This document shows, piece by piece, positions 1-7,237 of a stretch of DNA of 17,692 bases. The notes beneath the pieces were generated by a model. It saw only the letters and a list, made by a program, of their open reading frames with translations. It was not told where the DNA came from and ran no database searches. Within the stretch, counting starts at the first letter, position 1. Every line of letters starts with the position of its first letter. The stretch is from Propionibacteriaceae bacterium (GTDB lineage: Bacteria; Actinomycetota; Actinomycetes; Propionibacteriales; Propionibacteriaceae). A program made the position numbers and the translations under genes. The DNA lies in the NCBI GenBank assembly GCA_031268065.1, contig JAIRXX010000296.1, forward strand, positions 1-17,692. The letters are read 5' to 3'.

Positions 1-2
1 AA

Positions 3-188
3 GACGCCGCAGCTGCCTGGGCAAGGCGCCTGCTAGCTCCCGAATTTGTCGAACTTGCCGAAGCGGCTGGTGCCGCTGACCGGCCTACGCTGGAACAAGC
101 CGCTACAGACATACGCGCCTGGGCGGCCGATCCCAGCGCCGTCCTCTGCCACCCAGACAGTGAAATCCTTATCCGAATCCCCAGCTAG
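3..188 (+). CDS. C-terminal end of an unidentified protein (5' truncated by window)
   Basis: An open frame runs from the window edge to a TAG at 186-188 and encodes about 61 residues. It contains an alanine-rich helical stretch, then a segment reading DIRAWAADPSAVL, and ends EILIRIPS. The W-x-x-DP pattern near the C-terminus is loosely reminiscent of actinobacterial class I SAM-dependent methyltransferases, but no SAM-binding motif is inside the window, so this is only a hint. The composition looks like protein, whereas the opposite-strand frame over the same bases is Arg/Gly-rich and has the look of a shadow. It would be transcribed in the same direction as glnA2, 270 bp upstream of it. Confidence 0.45.
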   Translation, partial: DAAAAWARRLLAPEFVELAEAAGAADRPTLEQAATDIRAWAADPSAVLCHPDSEILIRIPS

Positions 189-419
189 CGACAGCGTTCG
201 CCGCTCGGCAAACTGCTGCCCCAAGCTGCCATTCAGAGCGGCAATATGCGCTGTGTCCGCACCTACTCGCTCGAAACGTCGTCTTGAGCCAGAGCGTCTT
301 TGATGAACGACTCGCTTATGCGCAGAGCCGCGATCCTGCGGCAAACCGATGCCTGTGCCTGCCACGATGTGAGAGCCGCTGTCTCATCGTCGTCGGCTGA
401 GAGAAGAATTCTTGTCGCT

Positions 420-435
420 GTAATGCGCTGGAAAC
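420..435 (+). promoter_or_regulatory. Possible single GlnR-type a/b site upstream of glnA2
   Basis: GTAAT (420-424), six bases, then GAAAC (431-435) matches the GlnR pair gTnAc-n6-GaAAc at nine of ten positions; the last base of the first pentamer is T. It lies 23 bp before the glnA2 start codon. No further pentamer is in 11-bp register on either side, so this is a single pair and could be chance. The rest of 189-458 shows no clear promoter or terminator to me. Confidence 0.35.
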
Positions 436-458
436 ATGGTTATCGGCAAGATGGAGTC

Positions 459-1796
459 ATGGATAAGCAAACTGAGTTCGTCCTGCACGCGATGGAGGAG
501 CGGGACGTTCGTTTTGTCCGGCTTTGGTTTACCGATGTGCTCGGATTCTTGAAGTCAGTCGCGGTGGCCCCGGCTGAGCTTGAGGGGGCTTTCAGCGAGG
601 GCATTGGCTTCGATGGTTCAGCGATTCAAGGCTTCGCGCGGGTCTACGAGTCCGACATGGTGGCCCATCCTGATCCCGCCACCTTCCAATTGCTGCCCTG
701 GCGCGGGGCGATGCAGGGCACCGCGCGGATGTTCTGCGACATCCGGCTGCCGGACGGGTCGCCGTCTTTCGCAGATCCGCGTTTCGTGCTGAAACGGGCT
801 TTGGACAAAGCCTCGGAGATGGGCTTCACGTTCTACACCCATCCAGAGGTCGAGTTTTACCTCTTCAAGCAGCCGATCATCCCCGGCCAAGTGCCGATCC
901 CCGCCGACCAGAGCGGCTATTTTGACCACACCACCATCTCGGTGGCGACCGATTTCCGGCGGCAGGCGATCACCATCTTGGAGCAGATGGGAATCTCGGT
1001 GGAATTCAGCCACCACGAGGGCGGGCCTGGCCAGCAGGAAATAGACCTGCGCTACGCCGACGCGCTCAGCACCGCCGACAACATCATGACTTTCCGGGTG
1101 GTGATCAAAGAGGTCGCGGCGATGCAGGAACTTTTCGCGTCATTCATGCCGAAGCCGCTGACCGGGCACCCCGGTTCGGGGATGCACACCCACGTATCGC
1201 TCTTCGAGGGCGACAGCAACGCCTTCTACGACGCCAGCGCCGAATACCACCTGTCCAAGACTGGGCGGCAATTCATCGCCGGGCTGCTCGCCCATGCGGC
1301 GGATATCTGCGCGGTGACAAATCCGTGGATAAATTCCTATAAGCGGCTGATCTCCGGGGGAGAGGCGCCCAGCTATATCTGCTGGGGCCAGAACAACCGC
1401 TCGGCCCTGGTACGGGTGCCGATGTACAAACCGGCCAAGGGCGCCTCTGCCCGCGTCGAATTGCGGTCCATCGATTCCGGAGCCAACCCATATCTTGCTT
1501 TCGCGCTGGTCCTTGCCGCTGGTTTGGACGGCATCGAGAAGGAAATGGAATTGCCCGAGGGCGCCGAGGACGATGTTTGGTCGTTGACCGACAAGCAGCG
1601 GCAGGCGATGGGGATAAAACCGCTGCCGCGCAGCCTGGGTATGGCCATCGACCTGATGGAGTCCTCGCAACTGGTGGCCGACACTTTGGGCGAGCACGTT
1701 TTCGACTTCTTCTTGCGCAATAAGCGGGCTGAATACGAGGAATACCGCGCCTACGTCACCGAACGGGAATTGGCGAAGTCGCTGCCGGTGCTGTGA
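459..1796 (+). CDS. glnA2: Glutamine synthetase, GlnA2 type (class I, not adenylylated)
   Basis: ATP-dependent ligation of ammonia to glutamate in the cytoplasm. The 445-residue product follows mycobacterial GlnA2 (446 aa as I recall it) almost from the first residue (MDKQTEFVL.. versus MDRQKEFVL..). This fixes the start at ATG 459, preceded by GGAG only 2 bp away, although the open frame runs back to 300. Visible family motifs are TDVLGFLKSVAV (25-36), FDGSAIQGFARV (51-62), HPEVEFYL (128-135), the glutamate-binding HHEGGPGQQEID (185-196), GSGMHTHVS (239-247), NRSALVRVP (313-321) and RVELRSIDSGANPYLAF (332-348). At the position of the GlnE-modified tyrosine the sequence reads DDVWSL with Trp374, so adenylylation control should not apply. 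Arg61 sits in the GF-R--ESD pattern seen in feedback-inhibited GSI-alpha enzymes. A GlnR-like half operator lies just upstream. Confidence 0.97.
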   Translation: MDKQTEFVLHAMEERDVRFVRLWFTDVLGFLKSVAVAPAELEGAFSEGIGFDGSAIQGFARVYESDMVAHPDPATFQLLPWRGAMQGTARMFCDIRLPDGSPSFADPRFVLKRALDKASEMGFTFYTHPEVEFYLFKQPIIPGQVPIPADQSGYFDHTTISVATDFRRQAITILEQMGISVEFSHHEGGPGQQEIDLRYADALSTADNIMTFRVVIKEVAAMQELFASFMPKPLTGHPGSGMHTHVSLFEGDSNAFYDASAEYHLSKTGRQFIAGLLAHAADICAVTNPWINSYKRLISGGEAPSYICWGQNNRSALVRVPMYKPAKGASARVELRSIDSGANPYLAFALVLAAGLDGIEKEMELPEGAEDDVWSLTDKQRQAMGIKPLPRSLGMAIDLMESSQLVADTLGEHVFDFFLRNKRAEYEEYRAYVTERELAKSLPVL

Positions 1797-1804
1797 CCTC
1801 GACA

Positions 1805-1823
1805 GCGGCTCGGACACAGCCGC
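1805..1823 (+). terminator. Weak hairpin after glnA2
   Basis: GCGGCT, a seven-base loop, then AGCCGC form a 6-bp stem 8 bp past the glnA2 stop. There is no T-run behind it. It could end glnA2 transcription in the U-tract-poor style of actinobacteria, but a stem this short arises easily by chance at this GC content. Confidence 0.25.
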
Positions 1824-1898
1824 CGATTAGGAGCACAGGTTGCACACAGCATTTTCTTCCTGTTCTGATAACTGCCGGGTTTAGGCTCGAATCGCTAA

Positions 1899-1912
1899 GC
1901 TCGATATAGAGC
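1899..1912. promoter_or_regulatory. Imperfect palindrome before the export operon
   Basis: GCTCGATATAGAGC is a 14-bp palindrome with one mismatched pair. It contains TATAGA, a possible -10 hexamer, and lies 21 bp before the adaptor start codon at 1934. The GCTCGA element also occurs at 1885-1890. It could be a local repressor operator for the operon. No matching -35 hexamer or neighbouring regulator gene supports this. Confidence 0.25.
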
Positions 1913-1933
1913 GGCAAACTGACAGGAAGACAC

Positions 1934-3133
1934 ATGGCCCCCGGAAAAAAGACGTCAAAGCGCAAACGTTGGTTGATCGTGGCTATCGCCGCAGTGGTGG
2001 TGGTCGCCGGAGCAGGAGCATGGTTCCTCACCAGGCCCGCTCCCGCACAGAGCATGCGCATGAGGGCCTTCACCGCCCAGGCGGCCCGTGCCGACCAGAC
2101 CCAGACGGTCTCACTGTCGGGCACGTTGGCGCCGAAGAAGCAGGCGAGCCTCAACTTCTCGGTGGCTGGCGAGGTGAACAAGGTATACGTCAAAGTCGGA
2201 GACCAGGTAGCCAAGGGGGCTAAGCTCGCCCGGGTCGGCTCCGCAGACCTCTCCAACGCCGTCGAATTAGCCGAGGCCAACCTGAAGTCGGCCAAGGCCT
2301 CCTACACCGAGGCCAGCTCCAGCTCGACCGCCGCCAAGAACGCGGCGAAGGCCAGGGTGGACTCCGCGCAAGCCGCTCTCGACAATGCGGAGGAAGACCT
2401 GGACAACGCTGTGCTGCGCTCTACGATCGCCGGGACCGTCGCCCAGCTCGGCGTCGAGGTCGGAGACCAGGTGAGCGGCTCGGGCGGTGCCAGCGCCCAG
2501 AGCAGCGGCTACAGCAGCCAGGACTCCAGCGGCTCGGCCCAGGTGCTCGTCATCTCCACAGCGACCTGGAAGCTGGAGGGCACCATCAGCAGCGCCGACC
2601 TGTCCCAGGTGAAGATCGGCCAGGCCGCCCAAATCAGCCTGGACGCCGGGCAGGAGCCGATCGAGGGGAAAGTCACCGAGGTCGGCATCGTGGCCACGTC
2701 CAGCAGTGACGGCTCGGCCACCTTCCCGGTCACGGTCGAGCTGTCTGGGAAGCACCCGGAGCTATACTCCGGCACCAGCGCCGACGCGGCGATCACGGTC
2801 GCCGAGGCCTCGGACGTGCTGACCGTCCCCACCGCCGCGATCACCAACACCGACGGCAAGACCCAGGTGATCCTCAGCGTCGACGGCGAGCAGTCGCCGC
2901 GAGAAGTCACCATCGGCAGGGTGTTCGGCGATAACACCGAGATCCTCGAAGGGCTCGACGCCGGGGACGAAGTGGTGGTGTCGGCATTCTTCGGAGAGGC
3001 CTCCGGCGATGGCGAGGGCGGGATCACCTTTGGCGGCGGCGGTGTTTTTGGCGGTGGCATAGGCGGTGCCCCTCCCAACATGGGTAGCGGCGGCGGTGCC
3101 CCTCCGAACGGCGGCACGAGGCCTGGGCGATGA
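1934..3133 (+). CDS. Membrane-anchored HlyD/MacA-type adaptor protein
   Basis: This 399-residue protein should be the extracytoplasmic adaptor of the ABC exporter encoded directly downstream. AGGAAG lies 5 bp before ATG 1934. A Lys/Arg-rich N-terminus (residues 4-12) and one hydrophobic segment (about 13-33) give an N-in anchor. The first half of a lipoyl-like domain follows (GTLAPKKQASLNFSVAGEV, then VKVGDQVAKGAKLARV), then an Ala/Glu/Lys-rich alpha-hairpin (about 110-160), the returning lipoyl half (STIAGTVAQLGVEVGDQV), a Gly/Ser/Gln linker, and a beta-barrel and membrane-proximal region ending near residue 355 (ILEGLDAGDEVVVSAFF). The last ~40 residues are Gly/Pro/Asn-rich and low in complexity. 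The stop overlaps the next gene as ATGA. The family assignment is firm; the cargo is unknown. Confidence 0.86.
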   Translation: MAPGKKTSKRKRWLIVAIAAVVVVAGAGAWFLTRPAPAQSMRMRAFTAQAARADQTQTVSLSGTLAPKKQASLNFSVAGEVNKVYVKVGDQVAKGAKLARVGSADLSNAVELAEANLKSAKASYTEASSSSTAAKNAAKARVDSAQAALDNAEEDLDNAVLRSTIAGTVAQLGVEVGDQVSGSGGASAQSSGYSSQDSSGSAQVLVISTATWKLEGTISSADLSQVKIGQAAQISLDAGQEPIEGKVTEVGIVATSSSDGSATFPVTVELSGKHPELYSGTSADAAITVAEASDVLTVPTAAITNTDGKTQVILSVDGEQSPREVTIGRVFGDNTEILEGLDAGDEVVVSAFFGEASGDGEGGITFGGGGVFGGGIGGAPPNMGSGGGAPPNGGTRPGR

Positions 3134-3831
3134 CTTTGCTGTCAATGCGCGGAGTGCGCAAGACCTACAGCACCGGGTCGGTCAGCGTCGAGGCGCTGCG
3201 CGGCATCGACATGGATGTCGAACTCGGTGACTATCTGGCGATCATGGGGCCTTCTGGCTCCGGGAAGTCCACCCTGATGCACATCATCGGCTGCCTGGAC
3301 GTCCCCACCGATGGCAGCTACCTGCTCGACGACGTAGACGTCTCCGCGATGGACGAGCGGCAGCTGGCTGATGTGCGCAACCACAAGATCGGCTTCGTCT
3401 TCCAGCAATTCAACCTGCTCCCGGCGCTGACCGCGCTGCGGAACGTTGAATTGCCGCTGCTCTACGCCGGGGTGAAACGGACGCTGCGCCGCGAGCGGGC
3501 CATGTCCGCGCTGGAACGGGTCGGCCTGGCCGACCGGGTGGAGCACCGGCCGGGCGAGCTATCCGGGGGCCAGCAGCAACGGGTGTCGATGGCCAGGGCG
3601 CTGGTGACCGACCCGGCCCTGATCCTGGCGGACGAGCCGACCGGCGCACTGGACTCAGTGTCCACCAACGACATTCTCAACCTCTTCCAGGAGCTGAACG
3701 ACGCCGGGCGCACCATCGTGGTCATCACCCACGAGGACGAGGTCAGCAAACGGGCCAAGCGCGTCGTCCATCTCTACGATGGGCAGTTCCGCGAGGCGAT
3801 GGAACCAGCCCTGGCCGGAGCGATGTCATGA
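3130..3831 (+). CDS. ABC transporter ATP-binding protein, MacB/LolD type
   Basis: This 233-residue nucleotide-binding subunit has every ABC signature: Walker A GPSGSGKST (40-48), Q-loop at Gln92 in FVFQQFNLLP, signature LSGGQQQR (144-151), Walker B LILADEP (164-170), D-loop and H-loop His201 in THE. The IIGCLDVPTDG and QQFNLLP.LTA segments are typical of the MacB/LolD/FtsE branch, which works mechanically rather than as a simple pump. It overlaps the adaptor by 4 bp upstream and the permease by 4 bp downstream, which implies translational coupling and equal expression of one complex: adaptor, ATPase dimer and permease dimer. Confidence 0.95.
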   Translation: MTLLSMRGVRKTYSTGSVSVEALRGIDMDVELGDYLAIMGPSGSGKSTLMHIIGCLDVPTDGSYLLDDVDVSAMDERQLADVRNHKIGFVFQQFNLLPALTALRNVELPLLYAGVKRTLRRERAMSALERVGLADRVEHRPGELSGGQQQRVSMARALVTDPALILADEPTGALDSVSTNDILNLFQELNDAGRTIVVITHEDEVSKRAKRVVHLYDGQFREAMEPALAGAMS

Positions 3832-5057
3832 TGGCAGCCTGGATGGAGACCGCCCGCACCGCGATCGAGTCGCTGAACGCCCGCCGGATGCGCTCCGCGC
3901 TGACGATCCTGGGCATCTTGATCGGTATAGCCGCCGTTATGCTGACCGTCGGGTTGGGCCAGAGCGCGACCACGGAGATCACCAATCAGATCAACTCGCT
4001 GGGGTCCAACATGCTGATCGTCACCCCGGGCGGGGTGCAGCAGGCGGGCAGCTTCCGCATGCGCGGCGGGGCGAACACCCTCACCATGCAAGACGCCGAG
4101 ATGCTCGCTGACAAGTCGGTCGTCCCGCACGTCGCGGCGGTCGCACCGATCTTGAGCGCCCAGGGGTCGTTGAAGTCCGCCTCGACGACTTGGACGTCCA
4201 CCCTCAACGGCACCGTGCCCGACTATCTGAGCGTCCGCGCCCGTGAGGTCGGGAGCGGACGGTTCTTCACCGACGCCGAGGTGTCCTCGTCCGCGAACGT
4301 GGCCGTTATCGGGTCGGAGACCGCTGACGAGTTGTATGACCAGCTTTCCCCGGTGGGGCAGACCTTGCTGATCAACGGGCAGTCGTTCACAGTGATCGGC
4401 GTGCTGCAGGAGGCCGGGTCGTCGATGATGGGCAGCGAGGACGACCAGGTGCTGATCCCGATCACCGCCTACGCCGCGCGTTTCGGCGACGGTAACACGA
4501 ACGCGGTCAGCTCCATCTACTTGCAGGCCCAGGACCAGGAGACGCTGACGATGGCCTACCAAGAGGTGAACCACGCCATCTCCACCGCCCATCAGGTGAC
4601 CGAGGACGACAAAGATTTCCAGCTCAGCACCCAGTCCGCCCTGGTGGACGCCATCTCCTCGGTGACCGGCGTCCTCACGGTGGTGCTCGGGGCGATAGCA
4701 GCGATCTCGCTGCTGGTCGGCGGCATCGGAGTGATGAACATCATGCTGGTCTCAGTCAGCGAGCGGGTGCGGGAAATCGGCCTGCGCAAGGCACTGGGTG
4801 CCACCCCGGCCCTGATCAGGAGGCAATTCTTGGTGGAGGCCGGGGTGCTGGGTCTCACCGGCGGGGTGCTCGGCATGGCCCTGGGCTACGCCGGGGCGGC
4901 GGCCATCTCGGTGGCTGTGGACATGGCCGTCGGAATCTCCCTGAGCGCCGCCGCCGTGGCGCTGGGAGTGTCCCTGGCCATCGGGCTGGTCGCCGGGGTC
5001 TATCCCGCCGGGCGGGCGGCCAAGATGGCACCCATCGACGCCCTGCGAAGCGAATGA
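3828..5057 (+). CDS. ABC transporter permease, MacB/FtsX type
   Basis: This 409-residue permease has the MacB fold order. The first membrane segment is near 24-44. A large external domain spans about 45-275 and contains GSNMLIVTPGG, VAVIGSETADELY and the VIGVLQEAGSSM region. Three more membrane segments lie near 279-302, 337-362 and 369-392. The cytoplasmic loop has the classic GVMNIMLVSVSERVREIGLR motif (301-320) followed by KALGATP, the coupling region that contacts the ATPase. It ends PIDALRSE as many MacB permeases do. The start is ATG 3828 overlapping the ATPase stop; ATG 3831 directly after is an equally good alternative. The protein is likely embedded in the cytoplasmic membrane, exporting a substrate or transmitting force. 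Confidence 0.94.
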   Translation: MMAAWMETARTAIESLNARRMRSALTILGILIGIAAVMLTVGLGQSATTEITNQINSLGSNMLIVTPGGVQQAGSFRMRGGANTLTMQDAEMLADKSVVPHVAAVAPILSAQGSLKSASTTWTSTLNGTVPDYLSVRAREVGSGRFFTDAEVSSSANVAVIGSETADELYDQLSPVGQTLLINGQSFTVIGVLQEAGSSMMGSEDDQVLIPITAYAARFGDGNTNAVSSIYLQAQDQETLTMAYQEVNHAISTAHQVTEDDKDFQLSTQSALVDAISSVTGVLTVVLGAIAAISLLVGGIGVMNIMLVSVSERVREIGLRKALGATPALIRRQFLVEAGVLGLTGGVLGMALGYAGAAAISVAVDMAVGISLSAAAVALGVSLAIGLVAGVYPAGRAAKMAPIDALRSE

Positions 5058-5082
5058 ACTGCCCGGACGAAAGGGAAATGAA

Positions 5083-6795
5083 ATGAGAAAACTCAGGATC
5101 AGCATCGCGGTGGCCGCCGCGCTGGCCGTCATGCTCGGGATTTGGTCCGCCACCGCCTCGGCGGACACCGGGCCGCGTTACGCGGTGGCTGCGGCGGGCA
5201 AGGGCTCGGTCCAGCAGGAGTACCTCACCGTCGGCACCGTGTCGCGGGTGGGTGCCGTGGAGAGCACCTTCTCGGTGAGCGGGACCGTCTCCAGCGTGTC
5301 GGTGAAGATCGGAGACAGCGTCGCGGTGGGGGATGTCCTGGCCAAAATCGACTCGGCCGGCCTCAAGCTGGCTGTGCTTGACGCGGAATCCGACTTGGCC
5401 GACGCCGAGGCTTCCCTTTACAGCGCGGAGCACCCCTCCTCTGGCAGTGGCGGTCGGGCCGCCGGGGCCGCCGGGGCGGCCGGGCTGGCGGACCTCGCCG
5501 CCGGGCTGTCGGGCGTCGGCAGCGGTGGCGCCCAGCAGCCCAGCGCGCTCAACCCCGCCCAGGACGACTTGCAGCAGCTTTACACGGCGATAGCCGAGAC
5601 CACCAGGGCGACGGCTGCCTGGAGCACCGCCGACAACCCGGACGCCGAGCCGACGCTGTGCGACAAGATTTATGCCGCGCTGGAGGTTGACCCCGCAGAC
5701 CCGGACCCGACGGACCCGACGGACCCTGCTGATCCGGCTGACCCGGCGGGCTCCGATCCCAGCGGCGCCGACCCGGCTGCCAGCCCCGCCTCGTCCAGCG
5801 CGGCGGAGCCGTCCTCCGACCCGGGGCCGTCCTCCGACCCGGAGCCGGAAGAGCCGCAGCCAGCCCCAGCCCCGGCCGAGGACGCGGACCCAGCCCCCGA
5901 GCCGTCCTCCGATGAGTCGGCGGTCGCCTTGTCGGTGACCGCCGAGGACATCACCTTGGAGCAATTGCAGGCTTGCGGCGAGGCGCGTGGGGCAGTGGTG
6001 ATGGCCAACGCCGTCCTGGCCGACTACTACAACCAATTGCTGACGACTGGCGTGATCGAGGGCTCGGCCTCCCCGGACCAGCCGGGCATTGGCGCCAAGA
6101 CCCCGAGCGCCAAGGCGTCATCAGGCTCTGGCTCCGGTTCCACGTCGGTGTCAGAGGCTCAGGTCGCCCAGGCGGAGGTAAGCGTGCTGCAGGCCCAGCA
6201 GCGGCTGGACGAGGCCAAGGCGAGCCTGGCCAAGGCGACGTTGAAAGCATCGGTCTCAGGCACGGTCGGAGCGCTGACCCTGGTCGCGGGGGGATCGTCC
6301 AGCGGCTCGGTGACCATAGTCGGCGACGGCGCGGCGGAACTGTCCTTCGAACTGCCGCTCGCGGTGCGGCAATTGGCGGAAGTCGGCGGCGAGGTCAGCG
6401 CCAGCCCGGCGGGCAGCACGGACTCGCTGGACGGCCTGATAACCTCGATCAGCCAGCTTGAGACCTCTGGGACCGCCGGGGACAAGCCAACCTACACCGT
6501 CGTCGCCCTGGTGGACGACCCGGACCAGGCCTTGGCCGACGGCTCGACCGCCAGTATCCGGCTCATCGTCCGCGCGGCCACCGACGTCGTCACGGTGCCC
6601 GCGTCGTCCGTCGTCATCACTGGCTCGGGCGAGGGCACGGTGAGCGTCGTGGAATCCGCCGAGGCCCAGGACGCGCGGGAAACGCCGGTCAAGCTCGGTG
6701 CCCAGGGACAGGGACTGGTGGAGATAACCTCCGGGCTCGACGAGGGCGAACTGGTCGTCCTGGCCGATTCGACCGAGCCACTGCCCAGCAACTAG
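5083..6795 (+). CDS. Second, secreted HlyD-type adaptor with a long acidic Pro/Ser insertion
   Basis: This 570-residue protein lies 25 bp behind the permease, with AAGGGA before ATG 5083. The N-terminus is a signal-like segment (RKLR, hydrophobic about 6-22, then SATASADT), so it is probably cleaved and secreted or left as an uncleaved anchor. The first lipoyl half (SVSGTVSSVSVKIGDSVAVGDVLAKI, about 64-89) and the returning half (TLKASVSGTVGALTLVAGG, after about 385) are adaptor-like, and the C-terminal barrel ends ITSGLDEGELVVLAD. The part between the lipoyl halves is unusual: a Gly/Ala-rich stretch, then about 200-280 almost entirely Asp, Pro, Ser, Ala and Glu. The only two cysteines, Cys193 and Cys298, flank that stretch and could form a disulfide. 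I infer that it partners the same exporter. Two adaptors in one operon are less common than one. Confidence 0.8.
   Translation: MRKLRISIAVAAALAVMLGIWSATASADTGPRYAVAAAGKGSVQQEYLTVGTVSRVGAVESTFSVSGTVSSVSVKIGDSVAVGDVLAKIDSAGLKLAVLDAESDLADAEASLYSAEHPSSGSGGRAAGAAGAAGLADLAAGLSGVGSGGAQQPSALNPAQDDLQQLYTAIAETTRATAAWSTADNPDAEPTLCDKIYAALEVDPADPDPTDPTDPADPADPAGSDPSGADPAASPASSSAAEPSSDPGPSSDPEPEEPQPAPAPAEDADPAPEPSSDESAVALSVTAEDITLEQLQACGEARGAVVMANAVLADYYNQLLTTGVIEGSASPDQPGIGAKTPSAKASSGSGSGSTSVSEAQVAQAEVSVLQAQQRLDEAKASLAKATLKASVSGTVGALTLVAGGSSSGSVTIVGDGAAELSFELPLAVRQLAEVGGEVSASPAGSTDSLDGLITSISQLETSGTAGDKPTYTVVALVDDPDQALADGSTASIRLIVRAATDVVTVPASSVVITGSGEGTVSVVESAEAQDARETPVKLGAQGQGLVEITSGLDEGELVVLADSTEPLPSN
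5808..5842 (+). repeat. 18-bp tandem repeat inside the second adaptor gene
   Basis: A 17-base unit, GCCGTCCTCCGACCCGG, occurs at 5808 and again at 5826, with a third partial copy near 5901. The 18-bp period keeps the frame and encodes repeated P-S-S-D-P. Just upstream (5697-5730) a GACCCGACG-type unit encodes repeated DPTDPTDP. Such repeats may change length between strains without breaking the frame. Confidence 0.7.
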
Positions 6796-6829
6796 ACGAC
6801 CCAGAGGCGTCCCCCGCCCCGGACCCAAG

Positions 6830-7213
6830 TCAGCCTTCCGGATCAGCGAGGCTCACCGGAAACCAATCCGCCAGGTCGGTGTGCGGCCCGCTCGCGGCGA
6901 CGCGGTGGGCGGCAAGCGCCTCGCGCCAAGACAGACTGCCGCCGATCAGGGCGAGGAAGGTCGCCGGATCAGTTTCGACCACATTCGGCGGGGTGCCCCT
7001 GGTGTGCGCCCCCCGGTCGGCGGAGCCGACTTGGACGGCGGCGAATGGGGGGACGCGCAATTCGAGGGTCTTGCCCCGATGGAGGTGTTCCAGCACCGCG
7101 CAGCCAACCCGCACGGCTGACGCCAGGTCTGCACGCGCTACCGGCTGGCCCTGAGCGAGGCTCTCCACAGTGGCTTTGGCCAGTGAAACATCGCTGTTCG
7201 ATACTCGTCGCAC
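6830..7213 (-). CDS. Sterol-carrier-family protein (small actinobacterial SCP-like)
   Basis: This 127-residue protein matches a small conserved actinobacterial family through LELRVPPFAAVQVG (50-63), HTRGTPPNVVETDPATFLAL (70-89) and WREALAAHRVAASG (96-109), followed by a short DLADWFPVSL end. The family is usually annotated as sterol carrier family protein; its real ligand and role are, to my knowledge, undefined. The start is GTG 7213. Residues 11-40 (LAKATVESLAQ.. then ADLASAVRVG) fit the usual N-terminus, and no strong ribosome site precedes it. A TANNNT hexamer seven bases before the GTG suggests a leaderless message. It is divergent from glnE and converges with the export operon, with a 34-bp gap and no clear terminator between the stops. 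Confidence 0.85.
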   Translation of the reverse strand: MRRVSNSDVSLAKATVESLAQGQPVARADLASAVRVGCAVLEHLHRGKTLELRVPPFAAVQVGSADRGAHTRGTPPNVVETDPATFLALIGGSLSWREALAAHRVAASGPHTDLADWFPVSLADPEG

Positions 7214-7220
7214 CCAAAGA

Positions 7221-7230
7221 ACGTTACCAT
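7221..7230. promoter_or_regulatory. Overlapping divergent -10 elements for the SCP-like gene and glnE
   Basis: On the plus strand TACCAT (7225-7230) is followed by exactly seven bases and the glnE GTG. On the minus strand TAACGT (7226-7221) is followed by exactly seven bases and the GTG of the SCP-like gene. Both fit the actinobacterial -10 pattern TANNNT at leaderless spacing, and they share two base pairs. No convincing -35 is visible for either. The 24 bp between start codons leave no room for conventional leaders. Confidence 0.55.
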
Positions 7231-7237
7231 CGAGGTT

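Noticed and set aside
33..365. A 110-codon minus-strand frame at the left edge
   Set aside because: Arg/Gly-rich product without recognisable motifs; it overlaps the more protein-like C-terminal frame on the plus strand.
300..458. An upstream extension of glnA2 by 53 residues from an ATG at 300
   Set aside because: The extension has no similarity to any GlnA2, whereas the protein from ATG 459 aligns from residue 1 and is preceded by GGAG. The extension would also overlie a GlnR-like site.
4855..6036. A 393-codon minus-strand frame opposite the permease and second adaptor
   Set aside because: Antisense shadow of the acidic repeat region, giving RVRRVRRV-type sequence; no start signal or domain.
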